NCBI RefSeq assembly: GCF_002980555.1
Contig: NZ_PVBT01000003.1
Coordinates: forward strand, 124,001 to 188,000
DNA from: Phyllobacterium myrsinacearum
GTDB taxonomy: Bacteria; Pseudomonadota; Alphaproteobacteria; Rhizobiales; Rhizobiaceae
Direction of reading: 5' to 3'
DNA: 64,000 bases
Below are positions 38,021 through 47,081 of this stretch, in pieces (position 1 is the first letter of the stretch; each line of letters starts with the position of its first letter). The notes below the pieces were generated by a model. It saw nothing but the letters and a program-made list of their open reading frames with translations, made no database searches and had not been told where the DNA came from. The position numbers were made by a program, and so were the translations under genes.

Positions 38021-38494
38021 ATGACGAAGAGATCTGTCAAACACGATACATTCACCATTGAGCGCAGCTATGCGGCGGCCCCGGCGCGCGTCTTCTTTGC
38101 GCTCAGCGACAAGACCGCCAAGAGCAAATGGTTTGCCGGCCCGGACGACTGGGGCGTCGCCCGGTTCGAGATGGATTTTCGGATCGGCGGCCGCGAGACC
38201 AACAGCGGCGGACCAAAGGGCGGGCCGGTGCATAGGTTCGAGGCCATCTATCAGGATATCGTCCCGGACCAGCGCATCATCTACAGCTATGACATGTATC
38301 TCGACGACAGGCGTATTTCCGTCTCGCTGGCGACGATGGAACTCAAGCCGGAAGGCACCGGCACAAAACTCGTCTTCACCGAGCAGGGCGCCTTTCTCGA
38401 CGGATATGACGAGCCGGGACAACGCCAGCGCGGAACGGAAGACCTGCTTGACGCTCTCGGCGCATCACTGAAAGGCGCACCGGTCAACGCCTGA
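38021..38494 (+). CDS. SRPBCC/AHSA1 family protein
   Basis: 157 aa, START-like helix-grip fold for hydrophobic ligands: '[20 protein letters not shown]' and C-terminal '[31 protein letters not shown]'. It starts after gagcgaagg. Co-transcribed with the ArsR-type regulator. Ligand unknown. Confidence 0.88.
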   Translation: MTKRSVKHDTFTIERSYAAAPARVFFALSDKTAKSKWFAGPDDWGVARFEMDFRIGGRETNSGGPKGGPVHRFEAIYQDIVPDQRIIYSYDMYLDDRRISVSLATMELKPEGTGTKLVFTEQGAFLDGYDEPGQRQRGTEDLLDALGASLKGAPVNA

Positions 38495-38510
38495 TCCACC
38501 GTTTCCGGCC

Positions 38511-39464
38511 TCAGACCGGATCGCCGGAACCGGTGACGATGGTTTCGGCCGGTTCCGCCTTCATCCGCCCCTGCCGCTTCAGCTGCTGTTCGCGGAAGAA
38601 GATGAACAGGCCTGACGCCACGATAAAGCCCGAACCGATCAGCATGGGCAGGCGCGGCACATCGCCAAACACCAGCCAGCCGAACACGATGGCCCAGAAC
38701 AGAAGCGTATATTGCAACGGCGCAACGGTCGCCGCATCGGCCATCTTGAGCGCCCGGTTGACCAGCATATGCGCCAGCATGGCGACAACGCCGAGCACGG
38801 CGAGCAGGACCAGATCCCTGGGGCTGACCGGCTTCCAGTCGAAATAGAGCGAGGCGGCGCCAGCAAGACCGGCACCGACAATCTGCCAGAACACCAGCGT
38901 CGTATCGGGCGTGCCGCGCAGCGAACGGCCGAGCAGCAGCATCAGGGCGAAGGTCATGCTGCCCAGAATCGAAATGATCGCCTGCGGCGTGAGGGCCTGC
39001 GACGACGGCTCCAGGGCAATGACGACACCGATGAAACCGACGATGATGGCGCTCCACCGGCGCCAGCCGACGGGCTCCTTCAGCACGAGCGGCGAGATCG
39101 CGGCGACATAGATTGGGGCGGCCAGCCAATAGGTCATGACATCGGCCAGCGGCAGATAGACGACGGCGAAGTAGAAGGCGAAAATCTCCGCCGTCGATGC
39201 GGCAACGCGGGCAAGCTGCAGGACCGGGCGGTCCACCTGCAGGATTTTCTTCGGCCCCGAATACCAGAGGAATGGCGCGAGAATGATCAGGGCGGCGACA
39301 CTGCGGACAAAGACGACCTGACCGACGGAATAGGTCGACACCAGCCATTTGCCCATCACGTCGTTCAGGGCGAACATCAGCATGCCCAGCAGCATCAACA
39401 GGACGCCGGTGCGCGCCAGAGATGATTCGGGCGTTCCGGAAAGGGCAACCGGGCGGGCAGACAT
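38511..39464 (-). CDS. DMT superfamily transporter (EamA repeat)
   Basis: Inner-membrane carrier, 317 aa, with ten hydrophobic segments in two EamA repeats (about 20-150 and 165-290). The family exports amino acids, nucleotides or drugs; the substrate is not evident. Convergent with the AHSA1 gene, 16 nt between stops. Confidence 0.9.
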   Translation of the reverse strand: MSARPVALSGTPESSLARTGVLLMLLGMLMFALNDVMGKWLVSTYSVGQVVFVRSVAALIILAPFLWYSGPKKILQVDRPVLQLARVAASTAEIFAFYFAVVYLPLADVMTYWLAAPIYVAAISPLVLKEPVGWRRWSAIIVGFIGVVIALEPSSQALTPQAIISILGSMTFALMLLLGRSLRGTPDTTLVFWQIVGAGLAGAASLYFDWKPVSPRDLVLLAVLGVVAMLAHMLVNRALKMADAATVAPLQYTLLFWAIVFGWLVFGDVPRLPMLIGSGFIVASGLFIFFREQQLKRQGRMKAEPAETIVTGSGDPV

Positions 39465-39653
39465 GGGAGCTTCCTCGATTCTGATCTTTTTCAGAATGGT
39501 TTGATTGATTTTCTCGCGCTAATCCAGTCGAAAACAGCAAACGCCACGCGTGCCCGCGAAATAGTTTCCAGCGACGACGATCCCGTCCCTTTTCACGGGC
39601 GGCGGTGCTCTGGCACAATTCCGAATTCAGGACTATAGATTTGCGCGACTGAC

Positions 39654-40052
39654 ATGTCTGTTCAGAGAAAGAATGTGCTTATGCCACAGGTTTCGCAGCT
39701 GTTCTTCAAATCCGCGACGGTCTTCTTTCTGCTCGGTATCATCATGGGGTTGCAAATGGGGATATCAGGCGATCATTCCGCCTTTCCTGCCCATGCCCAT
39801 CTCAATCTTCTCGGTTGGGTGAGCAGCGCGATATTCGGCACCTACTACGCGCTCAACCCGGCAAAGGCCACCGGGCGCCTGCCAATGCTTCAATTCATTG
39901 TCTACACCGTGGGTATCGTCGTGATGATACCGTCGTTGTATTTCCTGTCGCTTGGGCATGCCGCGATGGAACCGCTGGTCGGCATCGGCTCGATGATCGT
40001 TCTCGCCGGCGTGCTTCTGTTCACGGTGGTGGTTTTTTCCAGGCAGGCCTGA
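39654..40052 (+). CDS. Small membrane protein with 'HAHLNLLGW' motif
   Basis: 132 aa (or 123 from ATG 39681) with four membrane helices. The sequence 'HSAFPAHAHLNLLGWVSSAIFGTYYAL' recalls heme-binding histidines of subunit I of NorB/heme-copper oxidases, and such short homologues occur alone in rhizobia. It lacks the length to be an oxidase. Function is open; divergent from the DMT gene, with 189 bp between starts. Confidence 0.75.
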   Translation: MSVQRKNVLMPQVSQLFFKSATVFFLLGIIMGLQMGISGDHSAFPAHAHLNLLGWVSSAIFGTYYALNPAKATGRLPMLQFIVYTVGIVVMIPSLYFLSLGHAAMEPLVGIGSMIVLAGVLLFTVVVFSRQA

Positions 40053-40060
40053 CAAGCATC

Positions 40061-40666
40061 CTAGGGCAAAAGCTTTTCCAGCTGCACCGCGCAGTCTCGA
40101 AGAGGCAGCGCGCTCTGGCTGGCCTTGGCCATTGCCATGGCGCCGGAATAGGCGGCAACCACCAGTGTGGCCAGCATCCCGGCCTGCCGGGATGCGAGGG
40201 CCGGGTCGTCATCCTGCAATCTTTGTGCAAGCACTCCAACCCAACGCTGGAAAATGGCGTTGGAAGCATGGCGAAAATCCGGATCAGCCAGCGAAAGCTC
40301 GACGGCCAGATTGTTGAGCGGGCATCCCGTCACCGCCTGATTACGCTCGAGTTCGCCGGCCACCGCGGAAAAAAACGCCAGAACGCCGGTCTTGAGCCGG
40401 TCTGCCTGCAGCACGGGCTCGATCGCGGTGGTGTTGACCTCACGCGCCACCCGTTCTTCGATCACGGCCAGCCCAAGGGCCTTCTTGGTGGGAAAATGAT
40501 GATGCAGGGCGCCGCCTGTCGCCCCGGCCGCCTGAACGACATCCTGAACGCTGGTCGAATGATAGCCGCGCCTTTGGAAAAGGTCCGCCGTTACATCGAG
40601 AATGCGTGAACGCATCCCCTGCGGATCATTGATCCTCTTCGGTTTTCCAACGGAATCCTGCGCCAT
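40061..40666 (-). CDS. TetR/AcrR-family repressor
   Basis: 201 aa. HTH 'TSVQDVVQAAGATGGALHHHFPTKKALGLAVI' at residues 38-69; C-terminal ligand domain. It resembles the AcuR/TetR_C_6 group. It is divergent from a NIPSNAP gene, and two direct copies of a candidate operator lie between them. Confidence 0.9.
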   Translation of the reverse strand: MAQDSVGKPKRINDPQGMRSRILDVTADLFQRRGYHSTSVQDVVQAAGATGGALHHHFPTKKALGLAVIEERVAREVNTTAIEPVLQADRLKTGVLAFFSAVAGELERNQAVTGCPLNNLAVELSLADPDFRHASNAIFQRWVGVLAQRLQDDDPALASRQAGMLATLVVAAYSGAMAMAKASQSALPLRDCAVQLEKLLP

Positions 40667-40699
40667 CTCTATCCCTTCCTACCGCTGCAGACTAACAAG

Positions 40700-40749
40700 T
40701 TGACAAAAACAGGACAACCGGTTTTATTAAAAACAGGATGACCGGTCTG
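40700..40749 (+). promoter_or_regulatory. Promoter and tandem TetR-type operators
   Basis: -35 ttgaca (40700-40705) and a poor -10 near 40723-40728. Two near-identical 20-mers, aaaacaggacaaccggtttt (40706-40725) and aaaacaggatgaccggtctg (40730-40749), each centre on accggt and repeat every 24 bp. The first covers the promoter spacer, so a bound repressor would block polymerase. Confidence 0.65.
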
Positions 40750-40772
40750 TTTTATGAAAAGGATCGAACGAG

Positions 40773-41543
40773 ATGTCTCAATTGCCATTAAAGGCTGTTC
40801 AACCGACCGAGGCGACGGGGAGGCATTTCAATTCCATCGTCGAACTCAGGAGCTATACGCTTCATCCCGGCCGCCGTGACGACCTCATCGACCTGTTCGA
40901 CGCCCATTTTCTCGAGAGTCAGGAAGCCTGCGGCATGACCATTATCGGCCAGTTCCGCGATCCCGGCGATCCCAACGCCTTTGTCTGGCTGCGTGGCTTT
41001 CAGGACATGGCAACCCGGCACGAGGCGTTGACCGCATTCTATGACGGTCCGGTCTGGAGCGCGCATCGCGACAGGGCCAACAGCACCATGATCGATTCGG
41101 ACAATGTACTGCTGCTTCATCCCGCCGAACCATCCAGCGGGTTTGCCCTTCCCGCCGCCCGGCCGGCATCTCCGGCGGAAGTCGCTTCAACGACAGTGTT
41201 TCAGGTGGCCATCTATGCACTCAACCAGCCTGCGGACCAGGGTTTCTACAGCTATTACAGCACGTCTGTCGCACCGTTCCTGCGCGAACGGGGCGACGAG
41301 CCGGTTGCCGTCTTCACATCCGAGCATGGCGAAAACACGTTCACCCGCCTCCCCGTACGGGAGAATGAAAATGTTCTGGCGGTCTTTTCCCGGTTTGACG
41401 ATGAGCCCGCATACAGAGCGTATGGGGTAGCACTGGAGAGCGATGCGGATTGGCTGTCCGAACAGGCACGGCTTGGCGCCTATCTCGCCGGCAAGCCGCT
41501 GGTAACGTGCCTGCAGCCGACCGTGCGCTCGCGGCTGCGTTGA
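40773..41543 (+). CDS. NIPSNAP family protein, two-domain
   Basis: 256 aa with two ferredoxin-like NIPSNAP/Dabb-type units: one beginning 'IVELRSYTLHPGRRDDLIDLFDAHFL' and one around 'VFQVAIYALNQPADQGFYSYYSTSVAPFLRERG'. Function of the family is largely unknown in bacteria. It is the likely target of the divergent TetR repressor. It is the last host gene before the genomic island. Confidence 0.87.
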   Translation: MSQLPLKAVQPTEATGRHFNSIVELRSYTLHPGRRDDLIDLFDAHFLESQEACGMTIIGQFRDPGDPNAFVWLRGFQDMATRHEALTAFYDGPVWSAHRDRANSTMIDSDNVLLLHPAEPSSGFALPAARPASPAEVASTTVFQVAIYALNQPADQGFYSYYSTSVAPFLRERGDEPVAVFTSEHGENTFTRLPVRENENVLAVFSRFDDEPAYRAYGVALESDADWLSEQARLGAYLAGKPLVTCLQPTVRSRLR

Positions 41544-41589
41544 GGCGGCCGCCATGTGCTGTGCACAGAATTCTGAAATCAATGAAGAT

Positions 41590-41608
41590 TTGGTGGAGCC
41601 AAGCGGGA
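41590..41608. repeat. Left attachment site (attL) of the island
   Basis: ttggtggagccaagcggga, an exact copy of the 3' end of tRNA-Ala at 53486-53504. No other tRNA sequence accompanies it, so it is the duplicated core left by integration. Confidence 0.9.
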
Positions 41609-41849
41609 AATCCATCTGGCTTCCCATAACCCAACCTTTTCAGGTACTTATGATACATCGCCTATAGTCGGGTATACCAGAATTGTTACCAATAAAACAA
41701 GCCAATTTAGTATTACAGAATTACATTATTCGGCGCGTGCTTTGGGAAGACACTCGCATCTTTTTCTTTCACAGCTGAGCGGTTTCGTCGCACTAAAAGA
41801 AAACCTGCGGTACCCGACAAACCGGAAGAACGGTTATTCGGAATGGCAT
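41609..41849. other. Non-coding left end of the island
   Basis: AT-rich DNA between attL and the end of the methyltransferase gene. I see no gene or strong terminator. The pieces gggtatacca (41673 region) and tgtatacca (53400 region) at the two ends of the island are alike and could be integrase arm-type sites, but this is weak. Confidence 0.4.
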
Positions 41850-43025
41850 TCACGCAGGCTTTTGAAGCGATATGATTGTTTCTGTACGCATTCGCTTACC
41901 AAGTTGCGATCCCGTAATTGGCAAATACCTATTGGTACTTGGAATTTCGCGCTCATATACGCCTTTAATCTCCAACCCTGTCGCAACCGCAGCACTAATA
42001 ACGGCTTGAGAATTACGTATAAAAACTCCCTTCAAGCAGGAATTTCCTACAACGAAAATTCCCGTGCCTCTCGGTTTCAAAACGCGTTCAACTTCTGAAA
42101 GCGAACGGCCCATGTCGTCGACATAGCGGAAAATCATATTACGATCCCGTTGAGGAAGATTTTGCAAATCTCCCATCTCCAGCATCACTTCGTCATTGTT
42201 CAAAGATGACGCTTTATCTGAAAGTGATTTCTCCGCTCCTATACTGCCAGAGCGAATTATCCGGAGTTCCGATATTGTATACCCTAACCAAACAAGCGCT
42301 AATTTATGCCCTCGCATATAATCTATGGCGTTAAGATATGGTGGAGATGTTACAACAGCATCAACAGAACACTCATCCACGTCCAAAAGGGAACGAGCAT
42401 CTCCTATAAAAGCTCTTCCGCTCCCGATCTGAGAGACTTCACTTAGCCTCTTTAGAATTTGGTTAACCGCTTTCTTAAATCCGCCGAATACGTCAAAATC
42501 ATTCTCCTGAGTTACTCGATGCGGGCGGCTGTGTGACGTGTCGCGAGCCAAAGATGCTGCACGCTCTTTCGTTACTATTATTCTGCTAAGCCCTAACTTT
42601 AACACATCTACTACTGCCGCAGAGTGCTTGCATATCGATATAGCGTAAGAAAGACGTCGCAGTTCTTGCTTCTGTCGTTCCGCGAACCAAAAGTCGACAA
42701 ACTTTAACGTTTCTTCATCGTTATCCAACCATTGAAGAACAAACGAGTTATTGGCCAGAGACATCGCCGCATCGACGATCGATGACAATGCTTCTGTCGC
42801 CTCAGCTACATCTGCTTTTGACGCCCATACGTTACTCATCAAAACGGCTAGAGGATCGACATCATAACCGATTGCTGAGTGGCCAAACTCGATTGCTTGT
42901 CGCAAAACAGTGCCGGAACCGACCATCGGATCGAGGACAACAGAATTACTTGGCAGATCGCCCATAGCCCGAAACGCCAGTTCTGGCGCCATTCTTGCGG
43001 GAAATGGATGAACTGGCTTTATCAT
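41850..43025 (-). CDS. DNA methyltransferase (probable N4-cytosine or N6-adenine), island cargo
   Basis: 391 aa. It opens with 'VHPFPARMAPELAFRAM', a signature of small DNA methylases; SAM-binding motif I 'LDPMVGSGT' is at 31-39 and catalytic motif IV 'TSPPY' at 226-230. TSPPY is most typical of N4-cytosine enzymes. Between the motifs lies a 190-residue insert, possibly target recognition. The start overlaps the ATPase stop by 4 nt (ATGA), so the two are made together. Likely role: protecting host DNA from the partner, as in restriction-modification. No separate specificity subunit is present. Confidence 0.87.
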   Translation of the reverse strand: MIKPVHPFPARMAPELAFRAMGDLPSNSVVLDPMVGSGTVLRQAIEFGHSAIGYDVDPLAVLMSNVWASKADVAEATEALSSIVDAAMSLANNSFVLQWLDNDEETLKFVDFWFAERQKQELRRLSYAISICKHSAAVVDVLKLGLSRIIVTKERAASLARDTSHSRPHRVTQENDFDVFGGFKKAVNQILKRLSEVSQIGSGRAFIGDARSLLDVDECSVDAVVTSPPYLNAIDYMRGHKLALVWLGYTISELRIIRSGSIGAEKSLSDKASSLNNDEVMLEMGDLQNLPQRDRNMIFRYVDDMGRSLSEVERVLKPRGTGIFVVGNSCLKGVFIRNSQAVISAAVATGLEIKGVYEREIPSTNRYLPITGSQLGKRMRTETIISLQKPA

Positions 43026-45646
43026 ACGCTCGTCTCCTGATCGGAATGCAATTTCTCAAGTTGCGCCGCTACTGCTGCTGCCACGCGTTCTGCCGATGCA
43101 TTTACAACAATTTTGTCATCGGTTATTCCAATGAGATCAGGCACCAAAATTTGCAAACCTCTTACAAGATTTATTACGTCGCTATCTCGTACGGTTGCAA
43201 CGCCTAACTCTTCACGACACGTGTAAGCAACGGTAGATGCAGCAAGCACATCGGGAACCTTGCCTTTTAAGGCCTCCAAGGCTCGAATAAATACATCTAT
43301 TGTTATTTTTCGCCCCTCGCTAAGCGTTTCTGCAAGTTTATCAACCCATTCAGTGAGTAATTTCGGATCCCTAAAGCCGAACATCTCTCGGAGTTTGGGA
43401 AGCGGTATTGCGCCGTATTCGACGGTATATTCAAGAAGTCGGCCAAGATCACTTGCTTTTATCGGAGTTATATTTCCGATCTCTGTGCAACGAGTTATCA
43501 AAGCACCCTCGCTAAACCCAGGCGCCACAACTAAAGCGTAATCCGCAGCGTAGCGCTTTCGGTGCTCGTTAATTCCATCAAGGCTAAGATTACCGGTTTT
43601 TGCAGTCTCACCCTTCGAGGACTTTGCATCGAATGTGAAGCTAAAAAGCGGCGGCTTCGGGTTTGCCTCGGTTGGATCTTGGTAGGTCGGATAGGGATAA
43701 GCACTCGCGATCCCCTCGGGTTCTCCAGACTTAGCCAGATCTCGGACAGTGAAACCCAGATATTGCAGAGCTTCAGAGACTGCCTTTTCGAGGCGCTGGC
43801 TATTTTCGCTTTCGTGTTGAGTTTGGAGCAAAATTTTCGCAATATGAGTCCCAGACTTTCGTGACTGAAGCGCTTTAAAACGCAGTAATTTGTCACGGTA
43901 TTCCCTCAGATCTTCAATCATCTTCGGTTCAATACCGATATTTACCGCATAAACGTCAGATAGAAGATTAACCATCGCGATAGTTCTAAGGAGCTCTTTC
44001 TCTGCTTTGGTTCTTGAATGTTCAGCGACAAACGGATGATCTTTATTTACAACAATTGTATTGTCAGAAATTCTGAACTTAGCAAAACTTTCGTCCCCGG
44101 TCTTCTCGTACTTAATTTGCCCAAGAGCATTTCTAATATTATCTGACGTGTTCTCCCGCCAAGAGTCACGTTTTTCCTCTCGGTTCACGATGCCGGTTTC
44201 ATCAAACAAACCCGTTACAACCGCCTTGGATTGCAAAGTATCCGAAACAACCGTCCTCAATGGATTAAGCGAAAGAACTCCAAGGGATTGAACCAATACG
44301 TCGCCACCATCAGGCATCGCTGATTGAGGATCACTGTCATAAAACGTACGAGCTTTATTGAACGCCCTCCTCAAGAAAGCTCTAAATATACGAAGCTCGC
44401 GCTTATCTAAGAACTGTTCGCGATTGGTCGTTAGAAATGGATTTAGGTCATCAGCCCGAACTGCCATTCGAAATCTCGCCCAAGCAGCGTGACTTAAGTT
44501 CTGTTCTCCAAAGCTTGGGTCATTCTGATTTACGACACGGCCAAGAACATTAACATGGAAGCCATTGGAGGCACCTCGCTCGTCGCTTTTACCTCCACTA
44601 ATTTTATCCTCAAACAAATAAACCGTACCTGTAACGCGACCTATTCCAGGTATTTCAGCATGAGGATACGGCGACGAATGTAACTTAATTGTGATCTTTT
44701 CAGCCTCCGCCGACTGGGATGAGTCAGCAGCACTCGTCTCAAGTTCAACGCTATCAAAATCCAGTTCCGGACCGATTACCCAAGTCTTCAATCTAGGAGT
44801 ATTTACCTTTGACGAGATTAATTTCTCACCATTAATCTGGATGCTCATCTCAGCTCCGAATGGCAGCGCTGATACCAACATCCTCCGCAAGGTCCCGAGC
44901 TTCAGCTCTCGCCCAGCGGGTTTTAATTCCGATAAAACGACAAGCGTCCAAGTTTGCTTTCTGTCTCGATCTAAGCTCGAAGAAGGAGCGCGGAATTCTT
45001 CCAACTCGAGATCAGCATCCTCATCCCCTGAGTTACCTAATGTAGTGTTCAACTTTTCGCTAATTAACTTCTTTATTTCCTCACCTCCCTCGATGTTATC
45101 GAGAGATTGATCAACCGTTTCTTGTGTAACTTCAAATACATCCAGGTCTATTTCGCTAATCAGACGATCAGAAGTTTTATCGCTTGTTTTTTCGACGGCA
45201 GAGTAATCCATGGTTACGCGGCGAATTATACCGTCTTCTGCTTTACAAATATAAGTCAATTTATTTGCAAGAAGATACGTTGCAAGTTTTCCAATACCAA
45301 ACTTGCCAACTACTCGCCTTCCAAATTGTTCAGGCCGACTTCTTTTCGGGGAAAATGCAATGTGCCAAAGTGTCTTTAACCCCTCCAAATCCATGGACGA
45401 ACCATTGTCCAAAACGCACATAGTCGCACTGGATGTAGAGAGATCCACGGGAATGCGGACATCGACCCAATCGGCACCCGCGTCCCATCCATTTGAGATT
45501 AGCTCTTCAAATGCTTTTTGGGGCGATGAATACAACTGTTCGCTAAAATGCTCGAGAAATCGAGTGCCGATCTCAACCGAGATCTTTTCTTTTAAACTAC
45601 CGATTTCATCTGGCAGCTTGCCTGCCGTGACCGTATTGGCGTCCAT
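43022..45646 (-). CDS. GHKL ATPase with C-terminal PD-(D/E)XK-like nuclease region, island cargo
   Basis: 874 aa. Bergerat-fold motifs are clear: N-box 'FEELISNGWDAGAD' (46-59), G1 'DNGSSMD' (80-86), G2 'GKFGIGK' (114-120), as in Hsp90, MutL and MORC. An S5-like transducer region follows (about 230-430, ending 'FLTTNREQFLD'). A nuclease-like core lies near 618-700: helix 'EKAVSEALQYLGF', 'SGEPEG' (640-645) and 'FTFDAKSS' with D673/K675. The rest has no match I can name. First gene of an operon with a DNA methyltransferase. This looks like an ATP-dependent restriction protein; no named system is claimed. Confidence 0.8.
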   Translation of the reverse strand: MDANTVTAGKLPDEIGSLKEKISVEIGTRFLEHFSEQLYSSPQKAFEELISNGWDAGADWVDVRIPVDLSTSSATMCVLDNGSSMDLEGLKTLWHIAFSPKRSRPEQFGRRVVGKFGIGKLATYLLANKLTYICKAEDGIIRRVTMDYSAVEKTSDKTSDRLISEIDLDVFEVTQETVDQSLDNIEGGEEIKKLISEKLNTTLGNSGDEDADLELEEFRAPSSSLDRDRKQTWTLVVLSELKPAGRELKLGTLRRMLVSALPFGAEMSIQINGEKLISSKVNTPRLKTWVIGPELDFDSVELETSAADSSQSAEAEKITIKLHSSPYPHAEIPGIGRVTGTVYLFEDKISGGKSDERGASNGFHVNVLGRVVNQNDPSFGEQNLSHAAWARFRMAVRADDLNPFLTTNREQFLDKRELRIFRAFLRRAFNKARTFYDSDPQSAMPDGGDVLVQSLGVLSLNPLRTVVSDTLQSKAVVTGLFDETGIVNREEKRDSWRENTSDNIRNALGQIKYEKTGDESFAKFRISDNTIVVNKDHPFVAEHSRTKAEKELLRTIAMVNLLSDVYAVNIGIEPKMIEDLREYRDKLLRFKALQSRKSGTHIAKILLQTQHESENSQRLEKAVSEALQYLGFTVRDLAKSGEPEGIASAYPYPTYQDPTEANPKPPLFSFTFDAKSSKGETAKTGNLSLDGINEHRKRYAADYALVVAPGFSEGALITRCTEIGNITPIKASDLGRLLEYTVEYGAIPLPKLREMFGFRDPKLLTEWVDKLAETLSEGRKITIDVFIRALEALKGKVPDVLAASTVAYTCREELGVATVRDSDVINLVRGLQILVPDLIGITDDKIVVNASAERVAAAVAAQLEKLHSDQETSV

Positions 45647-45943
45647 TCAGTCCCCCCAAATTAAAACGCATGCCAAGACAAGCTTAGCGAAAGCGAAATT
45701 CCAAACACCTTTATCCTATTCGCGGTTAGCCTGACCACTGGCATTTGTCACTTTTAAGGGGAGAGCTAACTTAAAAAATAGAGCTCTTATATCTTGAACA
45801 TTGCCCTTGATAATGAAGAGTTATCCAAGTTGTTGATTGACGGTAAGCGCTGTTCTGGTCCCACTTCGTATGACCGATTGACAGCATCGCTTGACGTTCA
45901 TCGAGGTCAACAGCGATATTCTGACCGAGAGGAAACCCGCGTG
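45647..45943. promoter_or_regulatory. Divergent promoter region of the cargo operon
   Basis: 297 bp between the ATPase start and the DUF3885-like start. It must drive both. Open frames across it (for example 45771-46082 on the minus strand) lack ribosome sites and overlap the DUF3885-like gene. No clear operator is seen. Confidence 0.4.
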
Positions 45944-46507
45944 ATGCATTCGGATACGTCGATAAAGCCAGACTTTGAACGCGAATGGTCTTCATTCCAC
46001 GCCAATCGAAGGCCATTGGGCTGGATGCTTCGATCGGACAAGTCGTTGGCATGGGTCCGGTTTCATTCGTTACCGAACTCAAAACGATATCCGGAGAACG
46101 AAGCCGAGGAAGGCATTATCCTCAGTCGAGCCTATAGCCTCGGGAATGCGACATTGGGAACGGATGCCAGTTGCTGGCAGATTGAATGCCGCGCAAAAGA
46201 GGTAAACTCACCATATTGGAATGCTCCTGTGGGCGGCACAACAGCAACGACATTTGCTGATGACGACGAGACGCAGTGGTGTGCAAATGTTTTAGAAACT
46301 CACTGGCGGCAAGGCACCCTAGATTGCATTTTACTGGCAATCGCTAACGATAAGACGGGACCGACGATGTGGATGGACCGGAAAACCGGAAGGATTTTTG
46401 CTCCATACGATGGCGGTTTCGACCTGTTGGTGTCATCGCCAGAGGAGGTTGAGCAGTTGAGGGTACGGTTTGGCGATTGGCTGTCTGATCATCCCGAAGG
46501 TCTGTGA
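45944..46507 (+). CDS. DUF3885-like protein
   Basis: 187 aa from ATG 45944; a longer frame to 45794 exists. 'LAWVRFHSLPNSKRYPENEAEEGIILSRAYSLGNATLG' and the C-terminal 'WMDRKTGRIFAPYDGGFDLLVSSPEEVEQLRVRFGDWLSDHPEGL' match what I recall of DUF3885, a family of unknown function that often lies near toxin/immunity or mobile genes. Divergent from the ATPase-methyltransferase operon. Confidence 0.6.
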   Translation: MHSDTSIKPDFEREWSSFHANRRPLGWMLRSDKSLAWVRFHSLPNSKRYPENEAEEGIILSRAYSLGNATLGTDASCWQIECRAKEVNSPYWNAPVGGTTATTFADDDETQWCANVLETHWRQGTLDCILLAIANDKTGPTMWMDRKTGRIFAPYDGGFDLLVSSPEEVEQLRVRFGDWLSDHPEGL

Positions 46508-47081
46508 GAGACCAGCCCATGACCTGCCGCATCAGGTGATGGATTTGCTTTTGAATGTCCATGGCAAAAAGCTCGTCAACCCCGCTTTGCTTGTGGCCGT
46601 TGACGATGGCGGCGAGCATGTTGGTCAGATAACGATCCGGGCCGAATAAACAATTCGTCAAGGATGGCTTCGCGCGGCTTGATTGCCACAAAGCCAATGA
46701 CAACACTTTCCCGAACGGCGACTGTCACGTTCCAGCCCGCGACAATCTCCAAGTCGACCGCGCTCGTAGCTCGCTCAAAGTCGGCATAACCAGAGGGCCA
46801 ACACCTTCTAGGCTTGCGCTGCTATGCCAAATCTCGGCAATCGCATCACATTCGTTACCGATTAATGATCGAAGTTCGCAGGACCGATTTTCTTCGTGCA
46901 TGGCTTTTTCCAGCAGCCTGAGGACGAACAAAGCAACGTCCTCAAACATGCACAAATGACACTGACCTGACGTGTATTGGCGGAAACGAAGGCAATGGCC
47001 ATCGCCCAGATTTCGGACTGCGATCTTTCAATGGAAAAAGAGCCATGAAGAACAATGAAAACAAGCTGGAAAACTTTGGGT
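46508..47081. other. Gene-poor island segment with decayed sequences
   Basis: 574 bp without a convincing intact gene. Short minus-strand frames (46725-46955, 46862-47107) show no known domain. A piece of IS66-type transposase can be recognised at 46554-46631. Confidence 0.5.
46554..46631 (-). pseudogene. IS66-family transposase C-terminal remnant
   Basis: The minus strand encodes 'YLTNMLAAIVNGHKQSGVDE', close to the C-terminus of IS66 TnpC proteins (typically YLTDVLTxIVNGHPQSxIDELLPW). The downstream PW-Y ending is lost, and upstream transposase sequence is absent. It is a fossil rather than a working element. Confidence 0.5.

Noticed and set aside
45771-46082. 103-aa minus-strand frame at the start of the DUF3885-like gene
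   Set aside because: Overlaps a better-supported gene on the other strand and shows no known domain or ribosome site.
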